Below the pieces are notes generated by a model. That model saw nothing but the letters and a program-made list of their open reading frames with translations, was not told the DNA's origin and searched no databases. Below, one piece after another: positions 5,308-5,344 of a DNA stretch of 5,344 nt. Source of the DNA: JAWLGW01 sp964569055 (GTDB lineage Bacteria; Planctomycetota; J058). Position 1 is the first letter of the stretch. Each line of letters opens with the position of its first letter. The stretch covers positions 1 through 5,344 of the forward strand of contig CAZMSZ010000475.1 in NCBI GenBank assembly GCA_964569055.1, read 5' to 3'. The translations under genes were made by a program, and so were the position numbers.

Positions 5308-5344
5308 TGCCTCTCCCGGACCGCGTTCGAGTCCGAGTCCGACG
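5308..5344. other. Right edge after the repeat array, no gene recognised
   Basis: After the partial eighth unit the sequence leaves the repeat consensus (CCTCTCCCGGACCGCG) and ends with a short GAGTCC duplication (5329-5340). It is too short to tell whether a gene begins here. At the opposite edge, positions 1-52 downstream of the oxidoreductase stop are likewise GC-rich with no recognisable gene, hairpin or terminator. Confidence 0.3.

Overview
This is a GC-rich bacterial window with four complete genes and a tandem-repeat array at its right end. The GC content, the GTG starts, the intergenic CGCCAAG-type repeats and a glutamate-cysteine-ligase-like protein carrying CBS domains suggest a soil-type, high-GC Gram-negative, most likely Myxococcota or a relative. 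This assignment is inference: there is no rRNA or other phylogenetic marker in the window.

Layout. Positions 53-1009 on the minus strand hold an FMN-dependent nitronate monooxygenase-like protein. A divergent intergenic region of about 110 bp separates it from 1120-1980 on the plus strand. That gene encodes an Rpn/DUF2887-type PD-(D/E)XK nuclease with a DUF4351-like C-terminal helical tail. Next, 37 bp downstream, comes a PHP-domain phosphoesterase of the YciV / RNase AM / nucleoside 3',5'-bisphosphate phosphatase type (2018-2848). After an 88-bp gap containing a perfect hairpin comes a 649-residue protein (2937-4886) that joins a GCS2-type carboxylate-amine ligase domain to a pair of CBS domains. 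From four bases after its stop codon to near the window end (4891-5307) there is no gene. This stretch is a nested, higher-order minisatellite made of a ~35-bp core and 9-bp CGCCAAGAG sub-repeats.

How the parts work together. The plus-strand genes could be partly co-transcribed (nuclease to PHP gene), but no shared pathway links all four; they look like housekeeping and accessory genes side by side. The most interesting candidate system is inside the nuclease gene. A strong internal Shine-Dalgarno (AGGAG) and an in-frame ATG at 1744 would produce a separate 78-residue C-terminal protein, as described for E. coli Rpn toxins and their intragenic RpnS antitoxins. The gene's own ribosome binding site can also fold into a small hairpin. 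The second point of interest is the repeat array, which has an A-A-B / A-A-B / B unit order and repeated self-complementarity.
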